47,558 nt of DNA from Bacillota bacterium (GCA_023435895.1 JAEZLH010000025.1:1-47558), one strand, 5' to 3'; shown: positions 8,269 to 17,218, counted from the first letter of the stretch. Made by a program: numbers and translations. Notes: generated by a model from the letters alone, not told the origin.

Positions 8269-8526
8269 TGATATCCCCTTTTTGATTTCTTTATTAATCA
8301 TGTATCAGTGGATCAGCAAACATTATGCAGGCTTTTGTAATAAGTCTTCACAATATAATTATATCCAGCATGTAGTAAAATGGTGAATTATGTAGAAGGA
8401 GAAAATATTTTTAAACAAAGAGGGCATTCATATTCGTTAGTACTTAGAAACATAAAGTAGAAATTATAATTTTACATGAAGGATTTTACATCTTATCCGC
8501 AATAAATGCATCTTACTTACTAGCTA

Positions 8527-8555
8527 TTGCATTACAAAATTAGGGAATATATAAT
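8527..8555 (+). promoter_or_regulatory. Candidate sigma-A promoter for the ABC-2/LytTR operon
   Basis: TTGCAT (8527-8532), a 17-base spacer and a perfect TATAAT (8550-8555), 73 bases before the ATPase start. The -35 is weak, as would fit an activator-dependent promoter. The small palindrome ATGC-TATATAA-GCAT lies in the leader. The rest of 8269-8526 shows no gene. Confidence 0.55.
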
Positions 8556-8628
8556 CAATATAAAAGGTTAGTAAAGCCTGATTAAGAGAGTAAAACCATG
8601 CTATATAAGCATAGGAAATGGGGTAAGT

Positions 8629-9537
8629 ATGGAAGTAATTATAGAAGTAAAAAATTTAAAGAAAAGTTTCAAAGAGGTAAAAGCAGTGGATGACATTAGC
8701 TTTCAAGTCAGAAAAGGGGAGCTGTATGGATTTCTTGGTGTGAATGGTGCGGGGAAATCTACAACCATTAATATTCTATGCACTTTACTGGAAAGTAGTG
8801 GGGGAGAAGTAAGGATATGCGGATATCCCCTAGAAAAAGAGGATAAAGCGATCCGACAAAAAATCGGAGTGGTATTTCAGGATAATACCCTGGATGGTCA
8901 TCTGACAATCAAAGAAAATCTGATTACAAGGGCAGCTCTTTATCATAAGAGTTCCAGAGATATTTATAGAAATTTGGATTATGTATGCGAAGTATTGGAG
9001 ATTCAGGATTTAATGAAGAGGCAGTTTCGCATGCTCTCCGGAGGGCAAAAAAGAAGGTGTGAGATAGCAAAGGCTCTGATGAACCGGCCGGAGATTTTAT
9101 TTTTGGATGAACCAACCACTGGATTGGATCCTCATACAAGACAGGTGGTATGGGAGAGCATGGAAAGGCTACAGAGGGAAGAGAATATGACAGTATTTCT
9201 CACCACTCATTATATGGAAGAGGCGGCGAAAGCGAACTATATATCAATTATGGAAAGCGGAAAGTTGGTTGCAAGCGGAACACCATCGAAACTGAAAGAG
9301 AAATATGCACACGATATGTTGAAACTGGTACCGGAAAATTATGAGATTATTGAAACGGAATTAAACCGTCTGAATATTGAGTTTGAAAAGAAAAGCAACC
9401 ATATTCATATCATGCTTCCCAATACATTACACGGACTGGACATCTTGAATTGCTTAAAGGATAATCTAAAATCATTTGAAGTGATACAGGGAACTATGGA
9501 TGATGTATTTTTAAATATAACAGGTAAGAACCTATAG
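8629..9537 (+). CDS. ABC-2 type transporter ATP-binding protein
   Basis: Energises export through the membrane partner encoded next. One nucleotide-binding domain shows Walker A GVNGAGKST (37-45), Q-loop VVFQD, signature LSGGQ (136-140), Walker B ILFLDEP with catalytic E161, and the H-loop in LTTHYMEEA. The remaining C-terminal about 80 residues match the DrrA/NatA-type extension. 302 residues is normal. The substrate is not deducible; drug, lipid or peptide export are possible. It heads a tight operon with gaps of 6, 8 and 12 bases to the next three genes. Confidence 0.9.
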   Translation: MEVIIEVKNLKKSFKEVKAVDDISFQVRKGELYGFLGVNGAGKSTTINILCTLLESSGGEVRICGYPLEKEDKAIRQKIGVVFQDNTLDGHLTIKENLITRAALYHKSSRDIYRNLDYVCEVLEIQDLMKRQFRMLSGGQKRRCEIAKALMNRPEILFLDEPTTGLDPHTRQVVWESMERLQREENMTVFLTTHYMEEAAKANYISIMESGKLVASGTPSKLKEKYAHDMLKLVPENYEIIETELNRLNIEFEKKSNHIHIMLPNTLHGLDILNCLKDNLKSFEVIQGTMDDVFLNITGKNL

Positions 9538-9546
9538 GAGGCAATG

Positions 9547-10458
9547 ATGCTATTAGTAAGATTAGTAAAGAGAAACATTCTTGTATATATCAGAGATAAA
9601 TCAAATATTTTCTTTTCCCTTCTATCCATGATTATTATCATTGGTTTAATGGTTATATTCCTTGGTAAAATGAATGCGGATGGAGTCGTGGATTTATTAA
9701 AACAGTATGGAGGAACACGTGATAGCGCAGCTGATAAAATTAATTCGGAACAACTTGTTATGTTATGGACCCTTGGAGGAATTGTTGTAGTAAATTCAGT
9801 TACAATTACACTCTCTATGATCGGGATTATGATTGAGGATGAAGTGCAAAAGAAACTAGGGAGCTTCTATGTCTCACCCGTCAATCGTACAGTATTTGTT
9901 CTTGGATATATATTAGCTGCAATCGTTATGGCAATTATAATATGCGTATTAACCGTTGTTGTTGGTGAGGGTTATTTTGCATTTATCGGTGGTGATCTGA
10001 TATCCTTTGACCAAATGTGTCAGATATTTATTTACATAGTACTGAATGTATTCACATCAGCCTGCTTGGTATTCTTCCTATTGAACTTCGTTCATACCCA
10101 AAGTTCACTCTCCGGTCTGGGAACAATTATCGGCACGTTGGTCGGGTTTATGTCGGCTATTTATTTGCCTATGGGAATGCTACCTGAAAAAGTACAACTG
10201 GTCATTAAATGTTTCCCGATGGTGCACGGATCTTCCTTCTTAAGGGATATTCTCACCTCAGAGATCATACGAAAGACCTTTTATAACTGCCCCAAACAAG
10301 TAATCGACGAATATAAGGAGTATATGGGGATGACTTTAACGTATAAAGGCGACGTCATAACGGATCAGTTCAAGGTAATGTTCCTATTAATTAGTGGTAT
10401 AATCCTTATAACATTATCGGTATTTTTACAAAGAAGAAGAAATGTTATGAATCGATAG
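9547..10458 (+). CDS. ABC-2 type transporter permease
   Basis: Membrane half of the exporter. It has a hydrophobic segment near residue 20-40, a large extracytoplasmic loop, then about five further segments (for example IVVVNSVTITLSMIGIMI and FTSACLVFFLLNFVH) with the ABC-2 layout, including YLPMGMLPE before the last segment. Two consecutive ATGs occur (9544 and 9547). AGGAGG at 9536-9541 leaves only two bases before the first but five before the second, so 9547 is preferred. 303 residues from there. Confidence 0.87.
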   Translation: MLLVRLVKRNILVYIRDKSNIFFSLLSMIIIIGLMVIFLGKMNADGVVDLLKQYGGTRDSAADKINSEQLVMLWTLGGIVVVNSVTITLSMIGIMIEDEVQKKLGSFYVSPVNRTVFVLGYILAAIVMAIIICVLTVVVGEGYFAFIGGDLISFDQMCQIFIYIVLNVFTSACLVFFLLNFVHTQSSLSGLGTIIGTLVGFMSAIYLPMGMLPEKVQLVIKCFPMVHGSSFLRDILTSEIIRKTFYNCPKQVIDEYKEYMGMTLTYKGDVITDQFKVMFLLISGIILITLSVFLQRRRNVMNR

Positions 10459-10466
10459 GAGATCTG

Positions 10467-10904
10467 ATGAAAATAATAATAGAAGAGATAAATCAGGGAG
10501 AAGAAGATCAAATCATAATCCGTTGTAAGAAAATAGATGATAGCATATTAAAGGTTATATCGGATTTGAAGATGGGCCAAAGTAAGTTGGCAGGAAATAA
10601 AGATGGCAATATTACAATGATCGACCCCTCTGATGTGTATTATTTTGAAGGTGTTGACAGTAAAGTATTTATGTACTGCAAACACAATGTCTATGAAACC
10701 AAGCTTAAATTATACGAGATAGAGAACGAATATAGGAATACTAATTTCTTTCGTGCATCAAAATCTGTTATTCTGGACGTATCTAAAATTAAAAGCATCA
10801 GCCCCGCGTATTCAGGGCGCTTTGAAGCCTCCTTATTCAACGGAGAGAAGGTTCTCATTTCGAGACAATACGTACCTGAATTAAAGAAAAAACTAGGATT
10901 GTAG
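10467..10904 (+). CDS. LytTR-domain DNA-binding regulator
   Basis: 145 residues without a receiver domain. The C-terminal about 95 residues form a LytTR domain: MIDPSDVYYFEGVDSKVFMY, then NFFRASKSVILDVSKI, then GRFEASLFNGEKVLISRQYV. Stand-alone LytTR proteins of this type are commonly encoded beside a DUF3021 membrane protein that modulates them, and that arrangement is seen here. It probably controls its own operon, including the ABC exporter. Shine-Dalgarno AGGAG lies at the preceding gene's stop. Confidence 0.85.
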   Translation: MKIIIEEINQGEEDQIIIRCKKIDDSILKVISDLKMGQSKLAGNKDGNITMIDPSDVYYFEGVDSKVFMYCKHNVYETKLKLYEIENEYRNTNFFRASKSVILDVSKIKSISPAYSGRFEASLFNGEKVLISRQYVPELKKKLGL

Positions 10905-10916
10905 GAGGGAAGTAAG

Positions 10917-11357
10917 ATGGTAATTAAAACGCTAAAGAATATGATACGAACATTCGCTTTTGTAATGGCGGGAATGACTATTTGTGCGGCAATTGTCGTA
11001 GAGTTATTTAGTAATAGCCAGATGATTTCTGTGCTTACTCTCTGGCAGATTGCTTTATTATCTACAGTTAGCGCTCTAGGGAATTTATTCTATCTTAATC
11101 GTAGAGACTTGAGTAAGGGACAGATGAGGTTCCGGATAGTATGTCATTATCTTTATGCAAATGCCATAGTAATCGGAGGGGCGTATTTATTTCATTGGTT
11201 TTCGATGAAAAAAGTTACAGTTGTAATTGTAGTATTTATAATGATTGCAGTAGTTTACAAAGTAATTATGATGTTAGAATTTCAGCATGATGAAAAATTA
11301 GCGAAGGATTTAAATCAGCAATTAAGAAAACGCTTCCCAACAGAAGATAACGAGTAA
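10917..11357 (+). CDS. DUF3021-family membrane protein, LytTR partner
   Basis: 146 residues with four hydrophobic helices (about 10-30, 40-60, 78-95 and 102-122) and a charged cytoplasmic tail ending KDLNQQLRKRFPTEDNE. This size, topology and position directly after a LytTR gene are those of the DUF3021 family, thought to act as a membrane-bound antagonist of the regulator. AGGAGG precedes the ATG, and the gap to the LytTR gene is 12 bases. Confidence 0.75.
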   Translation: MVIKTLKNMIRTFAFVMAGMTICAAIVVELFSNSQMISVLTLWQIALLSTVSALGNLFYLNRRDLSKGQMRFRIVCHYLYANAIVIGGAYLFHWFSMKKVTVVIVVFIMIAVVYKVIMMLEFQHDEKLAKDLNQQLRKRFPTEDNE

Positions 11358-11468
11358 AAATGTAAAAATATAGAAAATATTTTATTCATAGGTACTTGAA
11401 TTTACTCTTTTGCCATAGTAATATTATTTTGTAAGACATATTTTGGAGTGCGAAAGGCAGGTGGGTAA

Positions 11469-11951
11469 ATGAAAGCAAGGTCATGGTACAAGTATCTATT
11501 GTACATAGTCTTAATTAGTGTTGCGGTAATTTTAAAGGGGTTTGTAGAAGACATATTTCAAAAGCAGGTAAAAGAAACCTATCAACCAGAGATTTATATG
11601 CCTATATTTTCTGCATTGGTAACGCAGATGATAGGAATAGCGATGGGCTTGGAATTCTTTTATAAGCAGCTAAGAATGGAAGGAAAATGGAGGATCAATC
11701 GCTTTCGTTTGATCATATTAGGTTTACCTTCCCTGTATCTTGGTTTGACGTATGTCATTGCATTTCTTCCTGGAACGAAAATTCTATACCAACCGGTATA
11801 TGAGTTGTTTGGAAATGTATCCTTTATTACCGTTTTTCAGATTTTATTTGGATATGTATTTATAACATCGTTCGAGAAGGGGAAAATTTCAAAGGAGCAG
11901 GCTAATCATACTGAAAAGACAAAAGAGTATGAGGAAGTGAAAGCATCCTAA
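11469..11951 (+). CDS. Unknown four-TM membrane protein
   Basis: 160 residues, not recognised. Hydrophobic stretches lie at about 8-24, 46-63, 80-98 and 116-133. The C-terminal about 25 residues are charged (KISKEQANHTEKTKEYEEVKAS). The spacing between TM1 and TM2 includes an amphipathic segment (VEDIFQKQVKETYQPEIY). It lies 111 bases after the DUF3021 gene on the same strand and is followed by terminator-like hairpins. It may be the last gene of the exporter operon or a separate unit; the ribosome site (AGGTGGG) is only moderate. Confidence 0.6.
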   Translation: MKARSWYKYLLYIVLISVAVILKGFVEDIFQKQVKETYQPEIYMPIFSALVTQMIGIAMGLEFFYKQLRMEGKWRINRFRLIILGLPSLYLGLTYVIAFLPGTKILYQPVYELFGNVSFITVFQILFGYVFITSFEKGKISKEQANHTEKTKEYEEVKAS

Positions 11952-12014
11952 GAAATTTAAAAGAACAGTATTCCTATAAAAAGGTATGAGGGTTCCGCAT
12001 TATATTACAATAAA

Positions 12015-12081
12015 ACAGAAGTAAGTTTTTCATTAGCAAAGGTACATTATTCGTAGATTGCTTATGATTGCTTACTTCTGT
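12015..12081 (+). terminator. Hairpin after the LytTR/ABC operon
   Basis: ACAGAAGTAAG (12015-12025) pairs perfectly with CTTACTTCTGT (12071-12081), followed by CTTTTC. The 45-base loop is long for a simple terminator. Confidence 0.5.
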
Positions 12082-12112
12082 CTTTTCAATGTAAGTATTA
12101 TGAACGTTATTC

Positions 12113-12159
12113 AACTCCAAGAACTTATTATTCAATCAAAATAATAAGTTCTTGGAGTT
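12113..12159. terminator. 20-bp hairpin, bidirectional terminator
   Basis: Two 20-base arms (12113-12132 and 12140-12159) are perfect complements around a 7-base loop. It separates the plus-strand operon from the converging ABC exporter genes. The stem bases next to the loop are A/T-rich. Confidence 0.7.
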
Positions 12160-12247
12160 TTCAAAGAAGTATATCTATATTATCTTTTTCATTTCATATT
12201 ACATTTCAAAAAGTCATCCAAGAACGCTTTCGTAGTTGTTTTAATAA

Positions 12248-14023
12248 TTAAAGATTTTTAAACTGCGCCATATAAAGATCGTAATATAGACCTTTTTGGG
12301 CTAACAGTTCCTCCGAGCTTCCCTCTTCTAAAATCTTGCCCTCATCAACCACAAAGATACGATCTGCTCTACTAATAGTGGAAAGTCGATGAGCAATTAC
12401 AAAGGAGGTTCTTCCCTTTAGCAGGGCTTCAATCCCTTCCTGAACTAATAATTCTGTATGGGTGTCAATACTAGAGGTTGCTTCGTCAAGAATCAGAATC
12501 TTAGGCATGGATACCATGGTTCTCGCAAAGGCAAGGAGCTGACGCTGTCCAATGGATAGCCCGGCACCTCGTTCTTTGATCTCAGTTTCATAGCCCTGAT
12601 CCAGCTTCATGATGAATTCATGAGCATTTACCGCTTTGGCAGCAGCAATGATTTCTTCCTCTGTTGCATCCAGCTTGCCATAGCGGATATTGTCAGAAAT
12701 GGTACCTGAGAAAAGGAAATTCTCCTGTGTCATAATTCCCATCTGCATCCTTAAACTTTCAATGGTTACATCCTTGATATTCTGCCCGTCAATAAAGATA
12801 TCACCCTGCTGAACATCATAGAAACGGCTAATCAGATTAACAATGGTGGATTTACCGGCACCGGTTGGACCAACCAGCGCGATTGTTTCTCCGGGATTAA
12901 CGGTAAAGCTTACATCATTTAGAACCTGTGTTTCTTCATCATAAGAGAAGGATACATGATTAAATTCAATCTTTCCTTCAATGGAAGGCAGTTCTGTAAC
13001 GGATTCTGAGTCGGTAAGCTCCGGCTCCGTATCAAGAATTTCAAAGATACGCTCTGCACCGGTCATATTTGTAATTAAAGAATTATAAAAGTTACTTAAG
13101 TTCATGATTGGCTGCCAGAACATTGTAATATACATACCAAATGCCATTAGTGTTCCTACGCTTCCCGCATCAATTCCAAGTATGGTAACAGCTACGAAAT
13201 ACATGGTTACGGAACCGAGGCTCCAGCTGATATCAACGCTGGGGAAGAAGGCATCACCTAGGCGTACTGCTTTTACAAAGGCATTACGATGATCGGTTAA
13301 GAGCTCTTCAAAGGATTCTTGAGTTTCATCTTCTGCGGTAAAGCTTTGAATTATTCTCATACCGGACAAATCCTCGTGAATCATAGCCGTAACGTTGGAA
13401 CTCTTCTTTCTCCATAGCTGCCAGGAGCGATGTGCTCTAGTCTGAATAAACCACAGAGCGAACATCATAAGTGGAACAGCAACCAAAGATGCCAGTGCAA
13501 GCTTCCAATTGATGACCAGCATAATTACTACTACGGAGCAAATTGTAATAAAGTCCGGTATCAAGGTTGTAACGCTGTTGGATAAGACATCTTTAAGGGA
13601 ATTGACGTCACCAATCAGTCTTGCCAGAATCTTACCGGTTGGTCTGCTGTCAAAGAAGTTAAAGCTTAACTTTTGTATATGAGTATACAGCTCCTGACGG
13701 ATAGTTAATAAAATTTTGTTTGAGATTTTTGCCATAAGTAACATACGTATCTTTACAAGAATTACAAAGATACTATTTAGTATTAGGGCGAAGATACCCA
13801 ATCTGACCAATCCGCTGAAATTATCCTTTGCTACATAATTATCGATTGCGGATTGTATAATAAGTGGATTGATGGTTGTAATACCAACGGTAAAGAGCAT
13901 GATGAGGATAACCAAAGCGATAAGCGCCTTATAGTCCAGCATATATCGAAATAATCTGATGTAGGTAATTCTTTTCTTTACCGTTGTAAGTTTTTCATCC
14001 TGCTTGGTTGCATTTACTGCCAT
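12248..14023 (-). CDS. ABC exporter half-transporter, canonical NBD
   Basis: 591-residue TMD-NBD protein: six membrane helices in the first about 310 residues, then a nucleotide-binding domain with Walker A GPTGAGKST, Walker B ILILDEATSSID (catalytic Glu present) and H-loop IAHRLST. Its signature is LSIGQ instead of LSGGQ. It starts inside the preceding gene (10-base overlap) with GGGAGGTG as ribosome site, so the two are translationally coupled and very probably form a heterodimer. The non-canonical signature here and the Asp in the partner's Walker B together make one degenerate ATP site, as in TM287/288, LmrCD and BmrCD. Likely role: export of drugs, lipids or peptides. Confidence 0.92.
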   Translation of the reverse strand: MAVNATKQDEKLTTVKKRITYIRLFRYMLDYKALIALVILIMLFTVGITTINPLIIQSAIDNYVAKDNFSGLVRLGIFALILNSIFVILVKIRMLLMAKISNKILLTIRQELYTHIQKLSFNFFDSRPTGKILARLIGDVNSLKDVLSNSVTTLIPDFITICSVVVIMLVINWKLALASLVAVPLMMFALWFIQTRAHRSWQLWRKKSSNVTAMIHEDLSGMRIIQSFTAEDETQESFEELLTDHRNAFVKAVRLGDAFFPSVDISWSLGSVTMYFVAVTILGIDAGSVGTLMAFGMYITMFWQPIMNLSNFYNSLITNMTGAERIFEILDTEPELTDSESVTELPSIEGKIEFNHVSFSYDEETQVLNDVSFTVNPGETIALVGPTGAGKSTIVNLISRFYDVQQGDIFIDGQNIKDVTIESLRMQMGIMTQENFLFSGTISDNIRYGKLDATEEEIIAAAKAVNAHEFIMKLDQGYETEIKERGAGLSIGQRQLLAFARTMVSMPKILILDEATSSIDTHTELLVQEGIEALLKGRTSFVIAHRLSTISRADRIFVVDEGKILEEGSSEELLAQKGLYYDLYMAQFKNL

Positions 14024-15780
14024 GCAGACACCTCCCTTTTCATCGGGGCACTAATTTTAGTACGGTTTGCAAGATAATCTCCGTACTGTGCCATGTAGGT
14101 TTTATAGTAATAGCCATTTTGTTGTAATAAAGTCTGATGAGTACCGCGCTCAATAATTTCACCTTCATCAAGGATGATAATTTCATCTGCATTTCTTACA
14201 GCTGAAATTCGATGTGCGATAATAATCTTAGTGGCGTCAATTTGATTTAAGGATTTTTGAATCAGATGCTCCGTCTCCATATCAAGTGCTGAGGTAGAAT
14301 CATCAAAGACCAGAATCGGTGTGTTTTTCGATAATGCTCTTGCAATACTGATTCGTTGCTTTTGACCACCGGAAAGCCCCACACCACGTTCTCCGATTAC
14401 AGTTTCATATTGATCATCCATTCGTTCAATGAACTCGGTGGCCTGAGCGTTTGCCAGGGCATTCAAAATATCATCCTGATGAACATGCTTCTTATTCCCC
14501 ATCTTAACATTTTCATTGATGGTGTCGGAGAACAGGAAGACATCCTGCATTACTAGGGAGATGCTCTTTCTTAACTGATTTAAAGAAAGCTCTTTAATAT
14601 TCACTCCATCTAATTTTACTTCTCCCTCAGTGGTATCATAAAACCGCTGTAAAAGATTGATGATTGAAGTCTTACCGGTTCCTGTAGCACCCATGATACC
14701 AATTGTTTTACCTGCTTTTAGATCAAAGGAAATATCGTTAAGAATCTTTTTATCACCCAGTGAAAAGGATACATGGTTAAATTGAATACTTCCACCAACC
14801 TGTTCCAGTTGAGTAGGATTTTCCGGTGATACCACAAGAGGCTGTTCTGAAAAGATCTTACGAACACGTCTAGTGGAGGCTAAGGAGGAAGCGAACATAT
14901 TGGACAACCAGCCAAGCATTTCCATAGGCCATACGATATTCATAGAATATTCGGTGAAAGCACCCAAAGTACCCAGCGTAATCTTATCGTCCATTACCAT
15001 CTTACCACCAATAATTATAACGAAGATGGGAAGTACCTTTGTAACAAATTGAAAATATGGATATATCTTTATAAATATTCTTGATTGCTTCATATTTAAG
15101 TCGTAGTATTTTTTGTTATGGGATAAGAATTTCTTTATCTCATGACGTTCTCTTGCAAAAGCCTTAACGGTACGTACACCAGCCAAATTCTCTTGTGCCA
15201 CAAGATTCAGCTTGGAGTTCTCTTCACTGATGGCTTCATATACTGCACCGAGTTTTTTCTCCATATAAAAGGCCAGCGATCCCATAATCGGAATTAATAC
15301 AGCCGGTAAAATGGTCAATGTAGGGCTTAAGTGAAACATACAGAACAGAATAATCACAGTATGTATCGAAATTTCGATCAGCAGCATGCCGACGAAACCT
15401 ACTCCCTCAAAGATACGATCTACATCGTCCTTCACACGGGACATCAATTCACCGGTGTTGTTACGATCGAAGAAATTCAAGGACAGCCCTTGTATATGCT
15501 TAAACAGATCCTTTCTGATGTTCACCGATACCTTGGAGCTGACAAGGTCAAAGATAAGCTCTTTGGCATAGTGGAAGACACTTCTTCCAATGCCGATAAT
15601 AAATATTAGCAGCAGAAGTTTCGGAAGTAGCTCCCGGTTTCCTCCTACAATTACGTCATCGATAACGCGTTTTGTGATTTGCGGTGACATCATATCGAGC
15701 GATACTGCAATCACCATACTGAGAATCGCAAAGAAATATGCGTACCAGTATTTAAATATATATTTGGATATTTTTTTCAT
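14014..15780 (-). CDS. ABC exporter half-transporter, degenerate NBD
   Basis: 588 residues with six membrane helices followed by the nucleotide-binding domain. Walker A is GATGTGKTS, the signature is a canonical LSGGQ, and Walker B is ILVFDDSTSALD: the catalytic glutamate is replaced by aspartate. This marks it as the degenerate subunit of a heterodimeric exporter with the gene that overlaps its 3' end. GGAGGA stands six bases before the ATG. Upstream, on the same strand, lie a strong promoter, a 27-codon ORF and an intrinsic terminator, which suggests attenuation control. Confidence 0.92.
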   Translation of the reverse strand: MKKISKYIFKYWYAYFFAILSMVIAVSLDMMSPQITKRVIDDVIVGGNRELLPKLLLLIFIIGIGRSVFHYAKELIFDLVSSKVSVNIRKDLFKHIQGLSLNFFDRNNTGELMSRVKDDVDRIFEGVGFVGMLLIEISIHTVIILFCMFHLSPTLTILPAVLIPIMGSLAFYMEKKLGAVYEAISEENSKLNLVAQENLAGVRTVKAFARERHEIKKFLSHNKKYYDLNMKQSRIFIKIYPYFQFVTKVLPIFVIIIGGKMVMDDKITLGTLGAFTEYSMNIVWPMEMLGWLSNMFASSLASTRRVRKIFSEQPLVVSPENPTQLEQVGGSIQFNHVSFSLGDKKILNDISFDLKAGKTIGIMGATGTGKTSIINLLQRFYDTTEGEVKLDGVNIKELSLNQLRKSISLVMQDVFLFSDTINENVKMGNKKHVHQDDILNALANAQATEFIERMDDQYETVIGERGVGLSGGQKQRISIARALSKNTPILVFDDSTSALDMETEHLIQKSLNQIDATKIIIAHRISAVRNADEIIILDEGEIIERGTHQTLLQQNGYYYKTYMAQYGDYLANRTKISAPMKREVSAWQ

Positions 15781-15838
15781 TTATTCCTCCATTCCTGCAT
15801 TCCCTCAAATGCAATTCGTGTCATTGACTAGCGAAACG

Positions 15839-15844
15839 ATTATA
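15839..15844 (-). promoter_or_regulatory. Possible second -10 between attenuator and ABC exporter
   Basis: A TATAAT hexamer on the minus strand lies about 60 bases upstream of the exporter start. No convincing -35 is found at 16-18 bases. It could give low basal transcription downstream of the leader terminator. Confidence 0.25.
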
Positions 15845-15918
15845 ATATTTCTCATGGATTTTCGAAGACTGTTCCCGTTTTCCTCGAAATAACGGATACA
15901 AAACCGGGCTTAAGGCAT

Positions 15919-15945
15919 AAAAAAAGCACGGTATGATATACCGTG
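15919..15945 (-). terminator. Intrinsic terminator in the leader of the ABC exporter operon
   Basis: Read on the minus strand, CACGGTAT-ATC-ATACCGTG forms a perfect 8-bp stem with a 3-base loop and is followed by C and seven T. It lies 138 bases upstream of the first exporter gene in the same orientation and downstream of a strong promoter and a short ORF. This is the position of a conditional attenuator. Confidence 0.75.
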
Positions 15946-16014
15946 ACAAGATAGTCAAAATATGCGATTGTTCTAATACTTCTTTGCAGCGCTAAAAAGA
16001 AGTGAAGTCTAACC

Positions 16015-16098
16015 CTAATTTTTACTATTCCATGAGGTAATATCATATAATTGATTCAGTATTAATTTGTTACGATGTTTCATTCTTGCAATCTGCAT
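16015..16098 (-). CDS. Candidate 27-residue leader peptide of the ABC exporter operon
   Basis: ATG at 16098-16096 follows GAGG by eight bases and opens a 27-codon ORF (MQIARMKHRN at its start, ITSWNSKN at its end) stopping at TAG 16017-16015. A perfect-hexamer promoter lies just upstream and an intrinsic terminator 70 bases downstream. A hairpin ACTTCTTT/AAAGAAGT (15978-15985 with 15996-16003) sits directly after the stop codon, where a ribosome paused at the end of the ORF would melt it. The layout resembles antibiotic-sensing leaders such as bmrB upstream of bmrCD. Too short for homology; the call rests on context. Confidence 0.6.
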   Translation of the reverse strand: MQIARMKHRNKLILNQLYDITSWNSKN

Positions 16099-16133
16099 AT
16101 GCTTTACCTCTCTTTCTGTAATAGTCTTCCAAC

Positions 16134-16163
16134 ATTATAGACTGAGATGGTTTGTTCTGTCAA
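16134..16163 (-). promoter_or_regulatory. Strong sigma-A promoter for the ABC exporter leader
   Basis: On the minus strand a perfect TTGACA (16163-16158) and a perfect TATAAT (16139-16134) are separated by 18 bases. The leader ORF begins about 36 bases downstream. It is one of the two best promoters in the window, which makes the terminator downstream of it meaningful. Confidence 0.85.
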
Positions 16164-16399
16164 CCCTTATTTTAGAAAAAATTTATATTTTTCATGAAAT
16201 TAATGGAATTAATAAACCGTTAGTAAGGGAGGAGGGAAGTTGAAACAGAATTATTTCAGAAATCTTAATTTTTGATTAACATTTTAAAACTTCAAGAATT
16301 GTTCATATTTCTATGATATAATGTTAAAAGTGAATAAAATTTGAATACATATTATCAATTGTTTTGGTAAATGATATAAAAGATAAGGTGGTACTTGGG

Positions 16400-17197
16400 A
16401 TGGATTTACCTGTGTTTTATAGTGAAGCAGAGGATTGGGGCAATGCTCTTTTATTGTATGATGCTGCACTGAAAGAGATTAATACGAAGCTTGAGATTTT
16501 AAATAATGAATTTAAGATGGATCATCAATATAACCCCATTGAACATATAACTTCTAGAATAAAATCTCCTCAGAGCATAGAAAAGAAGTTAAGACACAAT
16601 AATAGAAAATTAACTATTGAGAATATTGTAAAGTATGTAAACGACGTAGCAGGAATCAGAATAATCTGTTCCTTTACATCGGATATTTACCGTATCGCGG
16701 ATTTGATTGCAAGACAAAACGATATTAAGGTGCTGAAGGTGAAGGATTATATTATGTGTCCTAAGGATAACGGATATACCAGCTATCACATGATCGTTAC
16801 TATTCCAGTGTTTTTGTCCGACCGTACCGTTGAAACAAAGGTAGAAATCCAGATTCGAACCATAGCGATGGATTTTTGGGCTAGTTTGGAGCATAAAATT
16901 TACTATAAATTTGAAGGTCATGCACCGGAGCACATTCGTAAGGAATTAAAAGAATGCTCCGATATTGTTGCATACTTGGATCAAAAAATGTTAAGCTTAA
17001 ATGATGAAATAAGAGGCTACAGCAAGGAACAAATCGGTGATTATCATGCTGAAGTAACAGGAGTTTACCGATCTGTAGTTGCAGAATCCTTTGGTACAAT
17101 TGTGGAAGAGGATGAAGAAACCATTGAGGTAGCATCCACAAAAGAAGAAAAAGAAAAGTCAAACAAGAAAAGGATGTTATTTGGATTTCGTGGATAG
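16400..17197 (+). CDS. Small alarmone synthetase, (p)ppGpp synthetase of RelP/RelQ type
   Basis: RelA/SpoT-like pyrophosphotransferase that makes (p)ppGpp from ATP and GTP/GDP. It has only the synthetase domain, without hydrolase, TGS or ACT domains, so it is a SAS. Visible motifs are HITSRIKSPQSIEKKL (substrate-binding basic segment), VNDVAGIRIIC, the guanine-stacking DNGYTSYH and VEIQIRTIAMDFWASLEHK. Past the domain there is an acidic/basic tail (EEDEETIEV...KSNKKR). A TTG at 16364 extends the frame, but AAGGTGG (16385-16391), eight bases before the ATG at 16400, favours 265 residues. A coiled-coil membrane protein follows after 21 bases. Confidence 0.9.
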   Translation: MDLPVFYSEAEDWGNALLLYDAALKEINTKLEILNNEFKMDHQYNPIEHITSRIKSPQSIEKKLRHNNRKLTIENIVKYVNDVAGIRIICSFTSDIYRIADLIARQNDIKVLKVKDYIMCPKDNGYTSYHMIVTIPVFLSDRTVETKVEIQIRTIAMDFWASLEHKIYYKFEGHAPEHIRKELKECSDIVAYLDQKMLSLNDEIRGYSKEQIGDYHAEVTGVYRSVVAESFGTIVEEDEETIEVASTKEEKEKSNKKRMLFGFRG

Positions 17198-17218
17198 CGA
17201 AGGATAAGGGGTGGTCAA

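Noticed and set aside
8420..8460. CATTCGTTAGTACTTAG-like stretch resembling the hairpin-element core
   Set aside because: Similarity is limited to a few bases and no palindromic arms surround it.
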